From Clostridium sp. CF012 (GTDB lineage: Bacteria; Bacillota; Clostridia; Clostridiales; Clostridiaceae), in contig NZ_JAHLEF010000040.1 in assembly GCF_018861755.1 (NCBI RefSeq), positions 1-46,669 on the forward strand: a DNA stretch of 46,669 bases, given 5' to 3'. The translations under genes and the position numbers were made by a program. A model generated the notes under the pieces. That model saw only the letters and a list, made by a program, of their open reading frames with translations. It made no database searches and was not told the DNA's origin. Shown here in pieces: positions 43,531 to 46,669 of the stretch. Positions within the stretch are counted from its first letter, which is position 1; each line of letters opens with the position of its first letter.

Positions 43531-44583
43531 TTAATGAGCATGACTATGATGAATATCTTGTGTGTGCTTATGTGAATGCATATATTCCTCATGACTATGA
43601 ATATGATTATGCGTTCCGATAATAGTTTTATCGTGAGTATGGATATGATGACCCTCATCATGACTATGGCTATGCTCATGAGTTATTACATTATGACTAT
43701 GATTATGTTTATGTTTTTCTGTTGAGGCAAAATACGTACCTATAATCATAATAACTAAAGCTATAACAAATGAGAATGTTGGTATTTCTCTAAAAATTAT
43801 CAGTGATAACCCCACCCCAATAAATGGTGCTATAGCATAATAGGCACTTGTTCTTGCTGCTCCCAATTCTCTTTGAGCATAGATATAAAAGGATATACCT
43901 AATCCATAAGCAAAGAATCCGAGTAGGAGGGCTGATATGATATAAGGGATATTATTTATTTGTTCACCTAATATAAATGCAATTAGTAAAGACCCAATTC
44001 CAGAACCAAATCCTTTAATTACAACAATTTCTAATGGGTCTTTTACAGATAATTTTCTTGTACAGTTATTTTCAAGTCCCCAACAGGTACATGCAATCAA
44101 TACAAAAATTGAACCAAAAGAAAAGGAAAAACTACTTAAATCTTCTACAGATAAAATAATACTTGATACAGTAATTAGAGCAATAGCACCCCACAGTCTT
44201 TTGCTAATAGATTCTTTAAAAATTAATAAAGCAATTAGAGCGGTTGCAACAATTTCAAAATTGTTAAGTAGTGATGCATTAGCAGCAGATGTCATGGTAA
44301 GCCCATACATTAAAAATATAGGTGCTGCAATATCTAATACAACCATTCCAATTATATATGGAAGTTCATGTTTAGTAAGTCTCGCTTCAGTTTTCTCTTT
44401 AAATTTCTTATGTTTAATAAATTGAACAATGGCTATTCCGCTTCCTGCTCCTAGATATAGAAATGATGCCATCAGTGTAGGGGGGATTTCTTTTAACAGT
44501 AGTTTGGATACGGGTGAACTAATACCATATAATGCCGCTGCTAGTATAGCAAAAGTAGTTGCCTTATATTGTTTATTTTCCAT
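43531..44583 (-). CDS. DMT/EamA transporter with a His-rich tail
   Basis: 350 residues: ten membrane helices in two EamA repeats (to about 290), then a cytoplasmic tail of about 60 residues where roughly two of five are His (HNHSHNVITHEHSHSHDEGHH and on). Such tails bind Ni, Co or Zn. ATG 44583 is preferred to the TTG at 44598, with GGGGGTA at correct spacing. It lies 18 bases after the metal-regulator gene, in one operon. Inference: a divalent metal exporter controlled by metal; EamA proteins more often move metabolites. Confidence 0.85.
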   Translation of the reverse strand: MENKQYKATTFAILAAALYGISSPVSKLLLKEIPPTLMASFLYLGAGSGIAIVQFIKHKKFKEKTEARLTKHELPYIIGMVVLDIAAPIFLMYGLTMTSAANASLLNNFEIVATALIALLIFKESISKRLWGAIALITVSSIILSVEDLSSFSFSFGSIFVLIACTCWGLENNCTRKLSVKDPLEIVVIKGFGSGIGSLLIAFILGEQINNIPYIISALLLGFFAYGLGISFYIYAQRELGAARTSAYYAIAPFIGVGLSLIIFREIPTFSFVIALVIMIIGTYFASTEKHKHNHSHNVITHEHSHSHDEGHHIHTHDKTIIGTHNHIHSHEEYMHSHKHTQDIHHSHAH

Positions 44584-44601
44584 TTTAAATACCCCCAAAT
44601 A

Positions 44602-44883
44602 TTATTTTATGAACTTATCAATAGCACTATTCAAATCTTCTAGTACCTTCTTATCTCCAGTTTCTACTGCATTTACAACACAGGTATTTATATGGTCTTG
44701 TAAAATAATTTTCCCAATATTATTAACTGCCGATTTTACTGCTGCAATTTGAATAAGAACTTCACTGCAATCTCTATTATCCTCTACCATCTTTTTAACA
44801 GATTGCAAGTGCCCTATGGCTCTAGATAGCCTATTGATAACCGCCTTAGTATTTTCATGTTCGTGATTATGTTGTTCACACAT
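44602..44883 (-). CDS. CsoR/RcnR-family metal-sensing repressor
   Basis: 93 residues, all helical (DUF156). Candidate metal ligands are Cys39, His64 and Cys68 (NRDCSEVL; LQDHINTCVV), the Cys-His-Cys set of CsoR/InrS, with a His-rich N-terminus (HNHEHEN). GGAGG site. A CCCCC-ATA-GGGGG operator lies directly upstream. Likely ligand: Ni, Co or Cu; the His-rich partner gene favours Ni/Co. Confidence 0.9.
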   Translation of the reverse strand: MCEQHNHEHENTKAVINRLSRAIGHLQSVKKMVEDNRDCSEVLIQIAAVKSAVNNIGKIILQDHINTCVVNAVETGDKKVLEDLNSAIDKFIK

Positions 44884-44898
44884 ATTTAAACCTCCATT

Positions 44899-44923
44899 TA
44901 ATATCCCCCATAGGGGGTTAATG
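44899..44923. promoter_or_regulatory. CsoR/RcnR-type operator
   Basis: CCCCC (44905-44909), ATA, GGGGG (44913-44917), flanked by AT-rich half-sites (TAATAT, TTAATG). G/C-tract operators of this sort are typical of the family. Confidence 0.8.
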
Positions 44924-45104
44924 AAATTATACCATTATTTTGTTTTGATTCCAATATTAACATTAAAACTAAATTTTATATGAACATCTAATACATAGAT
45001 TTATCAATAGGGTATAAATAGTCTATTACCATTTATGCCCTATTGTTTTGCTATATTAAAATACTTATGACGTACTTTTATTATTTTTATATTTAATTGT
45101 TTAA
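44924..45104. other. Intergenic, one hairpin
   Basis: CAATAGGGTATAAAT (45005-45019) and ATTTATGCCCTATTG (45031-45045), one mismatch, followed by TTTT on the plus strand: a terminator without a gene on that strand, probably a relic. Confidence 0.5.
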
Positions 45105-45254
45105 AAAAAACACAAAAAAATAATACCAACAATTATGTTAGTACTTATATAAAAACTTAAAGTTAATACAAACTCAGCTAAAAGCCTTTTAGTTTCAATG
45201 GTCTTCATTTTTTATAAATTGCAGTGTTTAGGTTACATGACACCAATGACAAGT
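45105..45254. repeat. 150-bp direct repeat, copy B, ending in yyaL core copy 5
   Basis: Same as 36705-36854 (see there). The core CATGACACCAATGACAAGT is at 45236-45254. To its right, on the minus strand, AATAGATTGGTA (about 45275-45286) resembles the NRLV codons of yyaL, so a yyaL 5' end with an internal deletion seems to have been here too. Confidence 0.75.
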
Positions 45255-45305
45255 ACATTGCGTGAATTACCTACCAATCTATTAATTATAAGAATATATA
45301 GTTTA

Positions 45306-45430
45306 GTTTTCTAGGGTTCCGCAATTTATAATTGGCTGCTCCGAGAGAAAACACACAGTTTACTGTGTACACGGAAGGATAAAAGCCTGGGAGATATTTA
45401 ATAATATTTCTATAGGCTTATTTATTTCTT
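45306..45430 (+). promoter_or_regulatory. ykkC-type (guanidine-I-like) riboswitch with terminator
   Basis: TTCTAGGGTTCCGC, then GGCTGCTCCGAGAGAAAAC, a stem ACACAG/CTGTGT, ACACGGAAGGATAAAAGCC and TGGGAGA follow the ykkC consensus I remember in order and spacing. Two conserved places differ (GGTCCG is GCTCCG; GCCCGGG is GCCTGGG). AAGCCT (45383-45388) can pair instead with AGGCTT (45414-45419) ahead of a T-rich run, a terminator switch. Normal partners (guanidine exporters, carboxylases) are absent downstream. Confidence 0.8.
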
Positions 45431-45441
45431 TTTAATAAGCC

Positions 45442-45804
45442 ATGATATGTGGTGAGGATATCGATACATTTGCTTCTGATATAAGATTGACTAATGCAGT
45501 TGGAAATGAAAATTTTGTTACATTAGGAACGGATAAAAGTGAACCACCATATGAAGGTGAGATAATATATAAGGATAATGAGGGAGCAATTTGCAGGTAC
45601 TGGAATTGGCGTGAAGCAGTAAGAACAATGCTTACTGAAAATACAACTAATGCTTTTTTATGTATTGAATTAACTGATGAAAGTAGATTAATAGAATTTC
45701 AGGATGCATTAAAAGAACTAGCAAACGCAGTACTAGACAATTTAGGTGGAACAAGCAAAATTTCAATTTTAGATATCAATAATAAGGAAGTAGTAATAGA
45801 TTAA
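45442..45804 (+). pseudogene. B3/4-domain protein, N-terminally truncated
   Basis: 120 residues matching the second half of B3/4 (phenylalanyl-tRNA synthetase beta-like) proteins of about 230 aa: GEDIDTFASDIRLTNAVGNE, KSEPPYEGEIIYKDNEGAICRY-type core and WNWREAVRTMLTENTTNAFL. The first half is replaced by the riboswitch terminator. There is no ribosome binding site before the ATG, so it is probably not translated, although the frame is clean. In bacteria B3/4 proteins may edit mischarged tRNA. Confidence 0.7.
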
Positions 45805-45822
45805 TCTTAGGAGGATATAGTA

Positions 45823-46512
45823 ATGGGTGGTTTTAGTTATAAAGAGATTTATATTGAAGATGATAAAAGGGTACTGGAAGTAAATATACTGCCTGAAAAG
45901 CATTGTAATTTTGACTGCATATTCTGCCCTATTGGAAGGTCATACAATAAAGTAGATACACAACAATCATTTGATGAAACGGATGACTCATTAAGAGAAT
46001 TAGAAAGTATGATAGAAAATAATAAGGTAGAATTAGTTTTTATTAACTCAAAGGGAGAAGCCCTTGTAAATAGCAAAATTAGTGATATTATTGACCTAAT
46101 CAAAAGTAAGGGAGTACCTGTACGGCTACTATCTAACGGTTATTTATTGGGTAGAGATGAATATATACGTATAGCCAATAAGTGTGATGAAGTTATTGGA
46201 GAGATAAAAGCAATTTCAGAAGAAGACTTTCAAAAAGTCCAAAGACCAATTGAAGGATATACACTAAAAGAATATATTTCAAATATGATCTCATTTAATA
46301 AACAATTTGAAGGAAAATTTATTTTAGAAGTAACTATTATTAAGGGCTATAATGATACAGAGGAGTCTATTGATAAGATAAAAAATATTATTAGTGAATT
46401 GTCTCCAGATAAGATAATTGTTGAAAGAATGAATGATGAAAAATTCAAGAAAAAACTTGGCATATCTGACGAAAGACTTGATGAAATTTCAAAAGTATTA
46501 CTAAATATTTAA
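45823..46512 (+). CDS. Radical SAM protein
   Basis: 229 residues with CNFDCIFCP near residue 28 (CxxxCxxC, binds the 4Fe-4S cluster and SAM). A partial TIM barrel follows (VELVFINSKGEALVN, VPVRLLSNGYLL, VIGEIKAISEEDFQKVQRP), similar to the wyosine/GTP-binding radical SAM group (Fe-S oxidoreductases of the COG0731 type). The reaction is unknown. AGGAGGATATA precedes the ATG, 18 bases after the B3/4 stop. A terminator follows. Confidence 0.85.
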   Translation: MGGFSYKEIYIEDDKRVLEVNILPEKHCNFDCIFCPIGRSYNKVDTQQSFDETDDSLRELESMIENNKVELVFINSKGEALVNSKISDIIDLIKSKGVPVRLLSNGYLLGRDEYIRIANKCDEVIGEIKAISEEDFQKVQRPIEGYTLKEYISNMISFNKQFEGKFILEVTIIKGYNDTEESIDKIKNIISELSPDKIIVERMNDEKFKKKLGISDERLDEISKVLLNI

Positions 46513-46612
46513 CTATACTAATGAGCAACCTTCTTAATGTACGACCCAATGTTCTTAACAGAGAATGTTTATAGATTTGTGTAAATAATTTTAGACAAGT
46601 ATATTTCAACTG

Positions 46613-46650
46613 AAATTAGTATGGGAATTCACTCCTGTACTAATTTTTTA
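46613..46650 (+). terminator. Terminator after the radical SAM gene
   Basis: Arms AAATTAGTA (46613-46621) and TACTAATTT (46638-46646) with partial further pairing, then TTTTATTTTT. Confidence 0.8.
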
Positions 46651-46669
46651 TTTTTATGGTAATACTAAT

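Noticed and set aside
32517-45254. Integron-like attC array or CRISPR
   Set aside because: Only five cores, spaced 1.4-5 kb, derived from a coding motif; no folded attC sites, no IntI gene, no regular short spacers.

Overview
The window is AT-rich DNA, probably from an anaerobic, spore-forming member of Clostridium in the broad sense. The evidence is the gene content (GerM-type lipoprotein, PPi-type phosphofructokinase, FeoAB with its Cys-rich partner, YhaN/YhaO, T-box-controlled argS), the frequent TTG/GTG starts and the strong AGGAGG-type ribosome binding sites. I do not assign a species.

The first ~30.5 kb is ordinary chromosome. In order: a D-Ala-D-Ala carboxypeptidase with an ArsR-type regulator; a DMT permease; a PEPCK/HPr-kinase-like P-loop protein; a DNA-maintenance group on the minus strand (topoisomerase III, YhaN-like ATPase, YhaO-like nuclease); threonine aldolase; a structured RNA with its own terminator; a GerMN lipoprotein; an SprT-like protein; a VIT/VWA protein; PPi-phosphofructokinase; a membrane protein; prepilin peptidase and a type IV prepilin; adenine deaminase; a Fur-controlled feoA-feoB-Cys-rich operon between two YprB-like nucleases; and argS behind a T-box leader.

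From ~30.6 kb to the right end the character changes. The yyaL-type gene (thioredoxin-like/DUF255, SPATA20 family) is broken at its Cys-His-Trp-Cys-His motif. A 19-bp stretch encoding that motif, CATGACACCAATGACAAGT on the plus strand, recurs exactly or degenerately five times (about 32.52, 36.84, 38.27, 43.17 and 45.24 kb). Three occurrences carry separate, diverged copies of the yyaL 5' end. Between them lie accessory genes and wreckage: small membrane proteins, a possible C-terminal scrap of a large serine recombinase, a three-part protein (ribokinase-like fold, AAA+ ATPase, RyR domain), an AzoR/HxlR pair, a scrap of a TOTE-type primase, a His-rich DMT transporter with a CsoR-family regulator, and a ykkC/guanidine-I-like riboswitch joined to an N-terminally truncated B3/4-domain gene. 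My reading is that yyaL is a site-specific insertion site that was used repeatedly, each element bringing a replacement 5' end for the gene, followed by decay. Part of the cargo looks like defence genes; the RyR-AAA protein is the best candidate for a poorly described system.
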